Notes under the pieces: generated by a model
Told to the model about the DNA's origin: nothing
Database searches by the model: none
What the model saw: only the letters and a program-made list of their open reading frames with translations
Shown here: positions 1-7,852 of the stretch, one piece after another
Position numbering within the stretch: the first letter of the stretch is position 1
Layout of the letters: the number at the start of each line of letters is the position of its first letter
Made by a program: the position numbers and the translations under genes
Source: Parvicella sp964387945
Lineage (GTDB): Bacteria; Bacteroidota; Bacteroidia; Flavobacteriales_D; Parvicellaceae
Length of the DNA stretch: 64,000 nt
NCBI GenBank assembly: GCA_964387945.1
Contig: CAYLYX010000001.1
Location: 310,001-374,000, forward strand
Reading direction: 5' to 3'

Positions 1-1
1 C

Positions 2-1057
2 ATTTTAATTATTGTTGCACTGTTCATTTGGAAAGAGAAATACGGCTACATCGCCCTCTTTGCCTTTCTGTTTACATCAGGCATTACTCATGGATTAAAG
101 TTCTTTGTTTTTCATGACGCCAACCGACCTTTACTATCCCTTTGGGACTTCTTTCAAGAGGGGGGAGAAGGTCATTTGGCAATCCCCAGAGTGGGCATGA
201 AGGTGCATTATTCCTTTCCTAGTGGTCACACAACTTCTGCCATGAGCATTTTTTGTTTGTTGGCACTCATTTTTAATGAAAGGAGAAAATGGACTGGCTT
301 GATTCTGTCGGCATTGGCCATACTTGCTTCGTTTTCGCGTGTTTACCTGTCGCAACATTTTATGGAGGATGTTTTTCTTGGAACGATCATCGGAACGCTC
401 GGGACGTTAGTGATGTTTGTTTGGCTGGACAAAAAGATCGTGAATTTTAATCAAGGGATTACGCTCAAACGATTTCTGGACATCCTATTTTCTCTCATTG
501 TGCTGATTCTCGGACTGCCTTTTTTTATCATCATTAGCATTCTTATTTTATTTTCCGGAAAAGGAGGCGTATTCTTTTCTCAAGAAAGAATTGGAAGAAA
601 TCGACAACCTTTCCGACTGTTAAAGTTCAGAACCATGCGCCCAGACTCAGAAAAGAAAGGACAAATCACCGTAGGCGGACGTGACCCTCGAATCACCAAA
701 ATTGGGTACTTTTTGAGGAAATTTAAGTTGGATGAATTCCCTCAACTTCTCAATATTCTAAAAGGAGATATGAGCATCGTAGGTCCTCGACCCGAAGTCA
801 AAAAATACGTTGACCTTTACAACGAAAAGCAGTTAAAGGTATTATCTGTTCGTCCAGGTTTAACTGATTTTGCTTCCCTCGAATACATTGATGAAAACGA
901 GCTACTAGGCAAATCAGAGGATCCCGAAAAAACCTATATAGAAGAAATCATGCCTGCCAAACTGAAGTTGAATCAAAAATACATTGAGCAACAATCGTTT
1001 CTATTGGATTTGAAGCTGATCTTTAAAACCTTTTTAGGCATTTTTAGATCGTCCTAA
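2..1057 (+). CDS. PAP2 phosphatase / sugar transferase fusion, 5'-partial
   Basis: The reading frame is open from base 2, so the gene begins upstream of the window. The first part is a PAP2 acid-phosphatase domain: a Lys...Arg-Pro element near 104-129, FPSGH at 215-229 and SRx5Hx3D at 334-369, the three parts of the lipid phosphate phosphatase active site. From about 440 the same frame continues into a bacterial sugar transferase (WcaJ/PglC type): a hydrophobic hairpin, then QERIGRN, KFRTM, LDEFPQL and SIVGPRPE. That family transfers a sugar phosphate to undecaprenyl phosphate in exopolysaccharide or glycan synthesis. PAP2 enzymes dephosphorylate undecaprenyl pyrophosphate, so the fusion could couple carrier recycling to reloading (inference). 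An apparent TTG start at 176 lies inside the PAP2 domain and is not the real start. The 3' end overlaps the convergent neighbour by 4 nt. Confidence 0.85.
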   Translation: MLIIVALFIWKEKYGYIALFAFLFTSGITHGLKFFVFHDANRPLLSLWDFFQEGGEGHLAIPRVGMKVHYSFPSGHTTSAMSIFCLLALIFNERRKWTGLILSALAILASFSRVYLSQHFMEDVFLGTIIGTLGTLVMFVWLDKKIVNFNQGITLKRFLDILFSLIVLILGLPFFIIISILILFSGKGGVFFSQERIGRNRQPFRLLKFRTMRPDSEKKGQITVGGRDPRITKIGYFLRKFKLDEFPQLLNILKGDMSIVGPRPEVKKYVDLYNEKQLKVLSVRPGLTDFASLEYIDENELLGKSEDPEKTYIEEIMPAKLKLNQKYIEQQSFLLDLKLIFKTFLGIFRSS

Positions 1058-2169
1058 GGAATTTGAAAGTCAATGTTCAGGTTGACGTTAGTAGATCCGT
1101 TGGCTGACAAGGTAAACGGCTGGTCGAACTGGCTGTTCATATAATCCCCACTTGAGAAGTTGTAATCTCCGTTCTCATCGTAGATCGCATTGAGGTAATA
1201 ATCGCCTGGATGCATGTAGTTAAAATCATAACCTGTAGTACCTTGCGCTCCCACAAACACGTAGCGCGATCGATAGTCTAAATTAGCAGGATTAAAGGAA
1301 AATCCGTTAAAAAGAGGTTGTGTAGTGATAATGATGAGCACTTTCTTAGCTGGATCAACGGAAGTTGGATTAGAGATGGAGATCGACACATTGCTTTCAC
1401 CCAAATAAGGCTGCTCATGTTCAGGGTACGGATCTGCTGCTGCCGAATAATAAACCGCTTCTGTTTCATCGTCAAAAGTGGTGGAGAAATCTCTTGTCAA
1501 CTCCTTCTGAGGGTAATCAAATACTGCAACTGCATCCGCTGCAGATGTTTCATCTCGGAGGTCTGCTCGCCAAATCATGTGCGTAACCGGTTGAGATAAG
1601 GTATTGTACTGATTGGTGTAGGTATGCATGATGATACTGTCATTCTTAAACGTAACCTCCGTGTAGACTCTTGTTCCACCTGCTACTGGATCAACAAACC
1701 GATAAAATGATTGCGAACCTGACTCATTAACACTATCAATGATCATATAGGAGTTTCTTACGTTTCCTGCAAAACCTCCTCCGTTTCTAAATGCCACTTT
1801 ATAGGCATTGTCGTACTTACAAATGAAAAAACTCATGAAGATATCATTCAGTGAATCCAACTCATTTTTGGCACTCACTTGAGAAGACGAGATGGGCCTA
1901 AAATCCACAATCCATTCTGAGAATGAACCCAATGGCGTTGGCGAGGTAACCGGACCGATCCATATTCCAGGTAGCTTCTCCAAAATCCCATAACCTTCCA
2001 CTTCCGAGCTCTCATCGATAGGGGGAAGTTCTTCGTATTCACAAGAGCCATCTTCTTTCCTAGCTTCCTCTTCATAATTAATCGCATCTTCGTCTGTGCA
2101 CCCTTTTCGATTGCAGGAATCTACAACAATTGCAAGTGTGAAAATCAGGAGTAAATAAATCTTCTTCAT
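1054..2169 (-). CDS. Predicted outer-membrane lipoprotein, unknown function
   Basis: 371 aa. The N-terminus MKKIYLLLIFTLAIVVDSC is a lipoprotein signal with the acylated Cys at 19. It is followed by a Cys-rich motif, GCTDEDAINYEEEA then DGSC, which resembles the short CTDP-A-NY...DGSC element common at the start of secreted proteins in marine Bacteroidota. The remainder has no family I recognise; it looks beta-rich, with a C-terminal region containing DENGDYNFSSGDY, possibly a small calcium-binding beta-sandwich. I chose ATG at 2169 rather than an in-frame codon at 2208 because it gives the signal peptide and because a good promoter at 2186-2219 would lie inside the longer form. Function unknown. 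Confidence 0.7.
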   Translation of the reverse strand: MKKIYLLLIFTLAIVVDSCNRKGCTDEDAINYEEEARKEDGSCEYEELPPIDESSEVEGYGILEKLPGIWIGPVTSPTPLGSFSEWIVDFRPISSSQVSAKNELDSLNDIFMSFFICKYDNAYKVAFRNGGGFAGNVRNSYMIIDSVNESGSQSFYRFVDPVAGGTRVYTEVTFKNDSIIMHTYTNQYNTLSQPVTHMIWRADLRDETSAADAVAVFDYPQKELTRDFSTTFDDETEAVYYSAAADPYPEHEQPYLGESNVSISISNPTSVDPAKKVLIIITTQPLFNGFSFNPANLDYRSRYVFVGAQGTTGYDFNYMHPGDYYLNAIYDENGDYNFSSGDYMNSQFDQPFTLSANGSTNVNLNIDFQIP

Positions 2170-2185
2170 AGTCGTATTTGTTCTA

Positions 2186-2219
2186 CAAACATAGCCAAAA
2201 TCCTCCATTTTATTGCAAA
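2186..2219 (-). promoter_or_regulatory. Promoter of the 1054-2169 lipoprotein gene
   Basis: On the minus strand, TTTG (2219-2216), a 22-bp spacer and TATGTTTG (2193-2186) match the Bacteroidota housekeeping promoter TTTG-N19to23-TAnnTTTG. The predicted transcript would start near 2179, only about 10 nt before the ATG at 2169. Confidence 0.5.
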
Positions 2220-2474
2220 AAACAAGGTTATCAACAATTGTTAATAAGTTAACGTAACATTCTACCTTTCATTGCGTTAGATACTATACCCAAAATTAAT
2301 TCCCCTTGCGCTGTAACCAATTACCTTGTTACAGTTATACAACCAAAACTACATTAAGCAACTGCAGTACAGTTTGTTTACACTCTTATTGACCACGTAG
2401 CAATTCCTGATAACGTTTAGGAAGTGGCTGTTTGAACGTAAACCAGAGTATTAACCAGTTAGACATTCGCAAAT
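2220..2474. other. Intergenic region with inverted repeats
   Basis: About 255 bp between divergent genes, with no ORF. Two symmetrical elements are visible: a 10-bp palindrome AACAATTGTT at 2233-2242, just upstream of the lipoprotein promoter, and a perfect 7-bp inverted repeat CTGTAAC (2311-2317) / GTTACAG (2328-2334) with a 10-nt spacer, about 140 bp upstream of the sigma factor gene. Either could be an operator. I could not find a consensus housekeeping promoter for the sigma factor gene. Confidence 0.3.
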
Positions 2475-3050
2475 ATGCAAGTGAAGAAAACCAGTAAGTA
2501 TCACCAAACCTCAGAGCAATTGCTCCGTGAAAACGAAATTATAGAGGCGGCTAAAAAGAATCCTGAGCGATTCGAGCCTATCTATAAGAAGTATCACGAG
2601 CAGATCTTTAGGTATGTGTATCAGCGAATGGATAGCAAGGATCAGGCTTTTGATGTGACTTCTCAGATTTTTCTGAAGGCCATTACCAAGCTGCACAAAT
2701 ACGAGTTTAGGGGTGTACCCTTCTCATCTTGGCTGTACCGCATTGCAATGAGCGAAGTTTACCAGTATTTAAAAGATCGTTCAGCAGAACGAACTGTGAA
2801 CGTGGACACATCAGGATTGTCAGAAATTATGGATGACATGGAGGATGAAGAACGAATAGCAGATAGGCAGAAATTGATTGAACTGATTGGCGAGCTTCCG
2901 GATGTAGAATTACGAATAATTGAAATGAGGTATTTTGAAAAGCGTTCTTATCGCGAAATCGGGGAAATTCTTGGCATGGCCGAGAACAATGCGAAAGTAA
3001 AGTCTTTTCGAATTGTTGGAAAATTAAGAAAAGCCTTCCAGCAACAGTAA
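2475..3050 (+). CDS. RNA polymerase ECF-type sigma factor
   Basis: 191 aa. Region 2 is at about residues 35-105 (FEPIYKKYHEQIFRYVYQR, then QIFLKAI and FSSWLYRIA), and region 4 at about 135-188 (LPDVELRIIEMRYFEKRSYREIGEILGM). The protein would redirect RNA polymerase to a regulon of its own, as is typical of sigma-70 family ECF factors. The next gene, 12 nt downstream, encodes a single-pass membrane protein that is a natural candidate for its anti-sigma factor. The 35-aa tail before region 2 and the acidic linker MDDMEDEE between regions 2 and 4 are somewhat longer than in minimal ECF factors. Confidence 0.9.
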   Translation: MQVKKTSKYHQTSEQLLRENEIIEAAKKNPERFEPIYKKYHEQIFRYVYQRMDSKDQAFDVTSQIFLKAITKLHKYEFRGVPFSSWLYRIAMSEVYQYLKDRSAERTVNVDTSGLSEIMDDMEDEERIADRQKLIELIGELPDVELRIIEMRYFEKRSYREIGEILGMAENNAKVKSFRIVGKLRKAFQQQ

Positions 3051-3062
3051 AGATGAAAAATT

Positions 3063-4004
3063 ATGAAGCGAAAAATTAACATTGACCGACCTAATTTAAG
3101 CTCCCAGGAGATAGCCTCCCGACAAGACTTCTCCAGCTTAATGAATCAGCTACCCAAGGTCACCAAACCTCCGTTTTACAAAACCGGATGGTTTATCACA
3201 ACGGTAGCATCCGTCACCGGAATCGCAGTAATCACCACTTATTTTGTTTTGAATGAAAAGACTTCTACACCCAACCAAGAATTAACCGCCTCTGTAAGCA
3301 CAGCAACTCCTCCACCATCTGAATCAGTCAGTCCATTGATTGCCAGTAATCAGATGACTGACCCCGAGCAGGAGCTAGAAGTGTCCTTTGTGAGCAATGT
3401 TGAGATGGAGCATGAAGTGGAATCAGGTGAACCTGGCACTCAGAACGAGGTATCGGAGAAGAACGAAGTTAATATTGACCAAAACATTGAAGTCTTAAAA
3501 TCAGAAATGCTCTCCGCTAAAATGGCATATGAAGAGGCGTTGAATGCTCGACTCGCATTTGAAAAAACGCAACCTCAAGCTCCTGTGAACAAAGGCAATC
3601 CGGAAAGACAATTTGTTTTGGACGTAAACCCTAAAGATTTTCCAGAACTTGCTTTGTACAAGAACCTTCTTTTTGAGGTTGAGGAAAATGACCCCAACTT
3701 CTCACCTACGGTTTACGATGAAGAATGGGAGGACATTCAACTAAAGACGAAACAACCTGGAAAAACCTATTACTTAAGTCTTTTTAGAGGTAATGTTTCC
3801 AAAACGTTTTCGGTGTTTCCTGTTTATCAGGGAAGCAACTATACTACAGCTATGAGTCAGTATGAACAAGCCCTTCAAACCTATCAGGCAGAGCTGCAAG
3901 AAAAAAAGAGCAAGGAAGAAAAACTAAAAGCACTTTATAAAGAAAACCTCGACCAACTCAACGCGTTGGAGAACCAAGAGACCGACCTATCAAAAACAAA
4001 CTAA
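3063..4004 (+). CDS. Single-pass membrane protein, putative anti-sigma factor
   Basis: 313 aa. A cytoplasmic N-terminus of about 42 residues, one transmembrane helix (about 44-63, GWFITTVASVTGIAVITTYFV), a Ser/Thr/Glu-rich linker, a helical segment near 145-165 and a C-terminal coiled coil rich in Lys/Glu/Gln (about 265-305). The middle part (about 180-250) looks like a small folded periplasmic domain. I recognise no named family. Position directly behind the ECF sigma factor and the topology suggest that the N-terminus binds the sigma factor and the outer part senses envelope state; this is inference, and the N-terminus is short compared with classical FecR or RsiW-type anti-sigma domains. 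Confidence 0.6.
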   Translation: MKRKINIDRPNLSSQEIASRQDFSSLMNQLPKVTKPPFYKTGWFITTVASVTGIAVITTYFVLNEKTSTPNQELTASVSTATPPPSESVSPLIASNQMTDPEQELEVSFVSNVEMEHEVESGEPGTQNEVSEKNEVNIDQNIEVLKSEMLSAKMAYEEALNARLAFEKTQPQAPVNKGNPERQFVLDVNPKDFPELALYKNLLFEVEENDPNFSPTVYDEEWEDIQLKTKQPGKTYYLSLFRGNVSKTFSVFPVYQGSNYTTAMSQYEQALQTYQAELQEKKSKEEKLKALYKENLDQLNALENQETDLSKTN

Positions 4005-4045
4005 ACATACTTATCAGTTTCCTTGCTTCATTTCGGAAGGGATCT

Positions 4046-4603
4046 TTGTCTTATTCAGGCACTGTATCGCTTTCGAAATGTTGTTTTGCGCTTATTTTTC
4101 TCTTTACAACCTTCAGTACAATTGGGCAAAATGTCATTTCTGTCAAGAAGAAAAACGACACCACACAAGCCGCTGTTCCTGCGGCTGATACGATTGCTCC
4201 TGCAGTTCGAGTAGACGAACCGCCTTCATTTGAACTTACTGGTTTTTTTTATTCAGAGCCATTTACTTTGAGTACAGGTCGTCCGGGAGAACCACCGACC
4301 GACTTTAGAAGAATGATCGTTTACATTGATGCCTACGGCCGTGTGTACTTATTTCATTCTACCCAATCTGTTAAAAAATTGTACAAGAAATTTGCGAATG
4401 ATCCTGACAAGCTAACAGAAGAATATGGCTCCATTGAAATTACAAAATACGGTGACGTCTATTTAAAAACACAACCTCGAACAAATAACCTTGGCTCGTA
4501 TAAGTATGTGGGAGATATTATCTCGAACAAACAGTTCTATCTAGACTACAAGGCGACCATCGATTCAAAGTTAGCGCTAAAAGTATACCTCCATAAGTAT
4601 TAA
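4046..4603 (+). CDS. Secreted protein, unknown function
   Basis: 185 aa from a TTG start, the first conventional start codon in this open frame after a stop inside the preceding gene; a purine-rich GGAAGGG lies just upstream. Residues about 10-28 (KCCFALIFLFTTFSTIGQ) form a signal peptide. A low-complexity Ala/Pro/Asp linker follows, then a compact domain (about 60-185) of alternating beta strands ending in a Lys/Tyr-rich tail. I recognise no family. It sits 41 nt behind the putative anti-sigma gene and may be the third gene of that operon, possibly an envelope ligand of the sensor (inference). Confidence 0.6.
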   Translation: MSYSGTVSLSKCCFALIFLFTTFSTIGQNVISVKKKNDTTQAAVPAADTIAPAVRVDEPPSFELTGFFYSEPFTLSTGRPGEPPTDFRRMIVYIDAYGRVYLFHSTQSVKKLYKKFANDPDKLTEEYGSIEITKYGDVYLKTQPRTNNLGSYKYVGDIISNKQFYLDYKATIDSKLALKVYLHKY

Positions 4604-4647
4604 TTCGCACTTCCGTTTCCGAATCAATTTGTTTATCTTCGTAGCTC

Positions 4648-5424
4648 ATGAAAGCCACCATTGAGCACAGCACAGGGAACTTGGAAATAGACTTTTCCAA
4701 ACCAATTGACATTTCGATTCATACTTCAAATGCTGATTCTGATGCAAAGGCTTGGTATGTGGATCCTGTGAAAATAGAGCCCGTGAGAACGGAGGCTTTT
4801 TTGGGAAGCGTTGCAGAAGGTGGAGCCGTTAACTTTAGAAACATCAGTTTTAACCCGCATGGAAATACCACGCACACGGAGTCTGTGGGACACATTGCTG
4901 AAGAGGTGGTTAATTTACAGGAATGCCTTACGAACTACTTCTTTAAGGCACAACTCATTACCATCACGCCAGAAGAATACCAAGGAGAAGAAGAAGAGTG
5001 GTTAAAACGAGGTGATAAAATTCTCCCAAAAAAAGCGTTTGAACATCGCATTGCTGAACGGGTAGATGCACTAATCATTCGCACAACGCCAAATACGGAA
5101 CAAAAAAAGTCTATGCAATGGTCTGATACCAATTGGTCTTTTTTATTGCCAGAAACGGTCGCATACATTGCCGAGAATCACATCCAACACCTGCTGATCG
5201 ATTTACCCTCTCTAGATCGCGAGCACGATGGTGGGAAATTATTATCGCACCGTGCCTTTTGGAATTACCCAGAAAACACCAGAAAGAATGCAACAATTAC
5301 GGAAATGATTTACGTTCCGGATGAAGTAAAAGATGGTTTGTATATGTTAAACTTACAGCCGGCTAGCTTTGTGAATGATGCTTCTCCGTGTAAACCTGTT
5401 ATTTATAAAATATTGAACCAATGA
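4648..5424 (+). CDS. Cyclase-family (kynurenine formamidase-like) hydrolase
   Basis: 258 aa. The segment FNPHGNTTHTESVGHI (about 69-84) matches the metal-binding HGTHxDxPxH signature of the PF04199 cyclase family (arylformamidase, isatin hydrolase), with Glu in place of the usual Asp. The C-terminal part contains LLIDLPSLDREHDGG and HRAFW, the family's second conserved region. These enzymes are usually Mn or Zn hydrolases acting on amides or cyclic acids. The substrate cannot be read from the sequence. It overlaps the next gene by 4 nt (ATGA), so the two are probably translated together. Confidence 0.75.
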   Translation: MKATIEHSTGNLEIDFSKPIDISIHTSNADSDAKAWYVDPVKIEPVRTEAFLGSVAEGGAVNFRNISFNPHGNTTHTESVGHIAEEVVNLQECLTNYFFKAQLITITPEEYQGEEEEWLKRGDKILPKKAFEHRIAERVDALIIRTTPNTEQKKSMQWSDTNWSFLLPETVAYIAENHIQHLLIDLPSLDREHDGGKLLSHRAFWNYPENTRKNATITEMIYVPDEVKDGLYMLNLQPASFVNDASPCKPVIYKILNQ

Positions 5425-5681
5425 ATACACCAAAAAGAAAGTTCTTCGTTCACTTTAAGCGAAATCCTATTATGACCTTTACTGCAGATGTGTTGATGCG
5501 TGAGCAACAACGTATTTCTGATCTTATGCGTGAGGGAGTAGTCACCAATGTTAAGATGAATAAGGCGATGGACAATATTTGGTTGGAGTTTCAGGTGGTG
5601 CAAGAAGACGAATTAAATGACATCATTAAAACGCTTCCGATGTGTCATAACCTGTATTACGAGTATTGGGAGATTGTCTGA
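5421..5681 (+). CDS. Small dimeric alpha/beta-barrel-like protein
   Basis: 86 aa, soluble, no signal peptide. The pattern of a first strand (KFFVHFKRN), a helix rich in Arg/Gln/Glu (VLMREQQRISDLMREG), a strand (IWLEFQVV), a second helix (EDELNDIIKTLPM) and a last strand with aromatic residues (NLYYEYWEIV) resembles the ferredoxin-like YciI or muconolactone isomerase fold. Family membership is inferred from this pattern only. It is coupled by a 4-nt overlap to the cyclase-family hydrolase, suggesting a joint role in a small-molecule pathway. Its stop codon lies inside a perfect 14-bp palindrome at 5675-5688. Confidence 0.6.
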   Translation: MNTPKRKFFVHFKRNPIMTFTADVLMREQQRISDLMREGVVTNVKMNKAMDNIWLEFQVVQEDELNDIIKTLPMCHNLYYEYWEIV

Positions 5682-5700
5682 TCAGACAGGCTTCTAAAAA

Positions 5701-6150
5701 TCAGTTATTAATAATAATCGTTGTCCCTTTCCCGTATTTCCCAGAAACATCATAGGCATACTTTTCTTTGAACTTCACCGCATTTTCTAAGTTAAAGACA
5801 CCATCTTTGATTACCTCTGTACTGATGAGCCAACGAACGATCAATTTTCTGTTGTTCGCCTCTACTTCAAACGGTTCAATATCAACACCTAAAAATCGGA
5901 TGATCATGAAGTGGTCTTCTACTTCTTTGCCGTTTGACCCGTAGCTTCCAGTACCTACACTCTCAAAAGAGGCCGTAACGTACTCCTCATTGTTCAGAGT
6001 GGAGAAAGAATAGATCTTACCCAGCAATTCAGTATTTACATAACCCCATTCTTCTTTATCCACCAAAATAGTTCCTTTCTTGAACTTAACTTGCTGTGCA
6101 AAAAGCTGGAATGAAAAGAAGACAAGCGTTATCAGTAAAAAATTTTTCAT
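5701..6150 (-). CDS. Small secreted protein, unknown function
   Basis: 149 aa. MKNFLLITLVFFSFQLFAQ is a clear signal peptide ending in AQ. The mature part is a mixed beta domain (KKGTILVDKEEWGYV, FMIIRFLGVDIEPFEV, RKLIVRWLI) with Lys/Tyr/Gly at the C-terminus. I recognise no family. I chose the ATG at 6150 over an in-frame codon at 6189 because it gives the signal peptide directly. It lies downstream of dnaA on the same strand but is separated from it by a terminator, so it is probably transcribed on its own. Confidence 0.6.
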   Translation of the reverse strand: MKNFLLITLVFFSFQLFAQQVKFKKGTILVDKEEWGYVNTELLGKIYSFSTLNNEEYVTASFESVGTGSYGSNGKEVEDHFMIIRFLGVDIEPFEVEANNRKLIVRWLISTEVIKDGVFNLENAVKFKEKYAYDVSGKYGKGTTIIINN

Positions 6151-6210
6151 CAATCTTAGTTTTCTTGGTAAGCACAAATAACATACCACTTAGGTATTTC
6201 GAAGGTAACA

Positions 6211-6240
6211 AAAAAGGCTTCTCAATGATGAGAAGCCTTT
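6211..6240 (-). terminator. Intrinsic terminator after dnaA
   Basis: The inverted repeat AAAGGCTTCTCA / TGAGAAGCCTTT (about 6213-6240) with a 4-nt loop lies 21 nt past the dnaA stop. On the minus strand it is followed by a run of T (complement of 6211-6215). The stem has A/T runs on both sides, so it could work in either direction. Confidence 0.75.
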
Positions 6241-6261
6241 ATATATCGTTTTAATTTGTTC

Positions 6262-7692
6262 TTACTGAACGCTTAGCTTTTTCTCCAAATCCTCTAGGTA
6301 TACTCTAAAGTTTTTGTCTGTCTCTGCTAGATTATTTACGGTTCTACAAGCATGCAATACCGTTGCGTGATCTTTACCACCGCAGTGCATTCCGATATTC
6401 GCCAATGAAGATTTCGTCATTTTCTTAGAGAAATACATCGCAATCTGTCTTGCCTGCACTACTTCTCTCTTACGTGTCTTAGACTTCATCAACTCAATCG
6501 GTAGGTCGAAATAATCACACACTACTTTCTGAATGTACTCGATAGAAACTTCTCTTGCCGTGTTCTTCACGAATTTGTCGATCATTTGTCTAGCAAGGTC
6601 AAGCGTAATAGACTTCTTGTTGAGAGATGATTGAGCGATCAACGAGATCAACGCTCCTTCCATTTCTCTAATGTTACTCGAAATACTATACGCTAAATAT
6701 TCTACAACTTCCTTTGGCAACTCAATACCATCGGTGTACATTTTCTTCTGTAGGATGGCGATTCTTGTTTCCAAATCTGGAACTTGAAGATCTGCCGATA
6801 ACCCCCACTTGAAACGAGACAATAATCTCTGCTCCATTCCTTGCAACTCAACAGGTGGTTTATCTGACGTTAATACCAACTGCTTTCCTGACTGATGTAG
6901 GTGGTTAAAAATATGGAAAAAAGCTTCTTGTGTTTTTTCCTTTCCAGCAAAGAACTGCACATCGTCAATGATCAACACATCAATCATCTGATAGAAGTGC
7001 ACAAAATCATTAGTATTGTTGTTCTTTACGGCATCAATGAATTGATTCGTAAACTTTTCTGAAGAAACGTATAACACTGTTTTTCCAGGGAATCTATTCT
7101 TGATAGAAATTCCGATTGCGTGGGCAAGATGGGTTTTTCCCAATCCTACTCCACCATAAATCAATAGGGGATTAAAGGCTGTACCGCCTGGTTTTTCCGC
7201 CACAGCATAACCTGCGGAACGTGCTAATCTGTTACAGTCTCCTTCTACAAAATTCTCGAAAGAGTAATTGGGATTCAGGTTTGAATCAACATTTACTTTT
7301 CTTAAACCGGGGATGATGAATGGATTTCTAATCGGGTTAGAACTAATGTCCAATGGCATCGCCACGGCAGGATTCTTAACAGCTCTTTTATCAGAGGTTG
7401 GAATTTTAACAGTATATGGACTCGCTGATCCTTGTTTATTCTCCATCACGATGCTATACTCCAGTTTAGCATCTGGCCCTATCTCTTTTCGAATTGTCTT
7501 CTTTAACAATTCAACATAGTGCTCTTCTAACCACTCATAAAAAAACTGTGAAGGGACTTGGATAACAAGCACATTTCCTTTCAGCTTTACCGCTTGAATG
7601 GGCTCAAACCAAGTTTTGTAAGCCTGTAATGGAACATTGTCTTTGATAACCGCCATACAATTATTCCAAACTTTTTCCAGGTTCTTACTCAT
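6262..7692 (-). CDS. dnaA: Chromosomal replication initiator DnaA
   Basis: 476 aa. Domain I (about 1-80) begins MSKNLEKVWNNCM and contains TWFEPIQA. A variable linker follows to about 140. The AAA+ domain III has Walker A GGVGLGKTH (180-188), Walker B VLIIDDVQFF and the arginine-finger region RFKWGLSADL. Domain IV ends with the DNA-binding signature CGGKDHATVLHACRTV (437-452). DnaA-ATP opens the replication origin. An upstream in-frame codon at 7764 would add 24 residues unlike any DnaA N-terminus, so ATG 7692 is the start. The first residue of the signature is Cys, where many homologues have Phe. Confidence 0.98.
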   Translation of the reverse strand: MSKNLEKVWNNCMAVIKDNVPLQAYKTWFEPIQAVKLKGNVLVIQVPSQFFYEWLEEHYVELLKKTIRKEIGPDAKLEYSIVMENKQGSASPYTVKIPTSDKRAVKNPAVAMPLDISSNPIRNPFIIPGLRKVNVDSNLNPNYSFENFVEGDCNRLARSAGYAVAEKPGGTAFNPLLIYGGVGLGKTHLAHAIGISIKNRFPGKTVLYVSSEKFTNQFIDAVKNNNTNDFVHFYQMIDVLIIDDVQFFAGKEKTQEAFFHIFNHLHQSGKQLVLTSDKPPVELQGMEQRLLSRFKWGLSADLQVPDLETRIAILQKKMYTDGIELPKEVVEYLAYSISSNIREMEGALISLIAQSSLNKKSITLDLARQMIDKFVKNTAREVSIEYIQKVVCDYFDLPIELMKSKTRKREVVQARQIAMYFSKKMTKSSLANIGMHCGGKDHATVLHACRTVNNLAETDKNFRVYLEDLEKKLSVQ

Positions 7693-7852
7693 AGTTTTTT
7701 TGTTTATAAATAGATTAAATATTCTTCCTTGCGTAAATTTCAATAGGTCGCAAATACTTGCCACACCTTTGAGGAGTACAAATATTTACATAAAAAAGTT
7801 AAAAAAAAAGTGGATTACCCCTTGTTTTTTTAAAAAGTTTTACTTCGGCAAG

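Noticed and set aside
2228..2236. TTATCAACA, a near match to the DnaA box, as evidence for an origin
   Set aside because: One mismatch and a single copy, more than 5 kb from dnaA. I saw no cluster of DnaA boxes next to dnaA either, so no origin is claimed.
7693..7852. A-rich stretch upstream of dnaA as a promoter or origin
   Set aside because: Only imperfect -7 matches (TATTTG-like) and no DnaA box cluster; nothing supportable.
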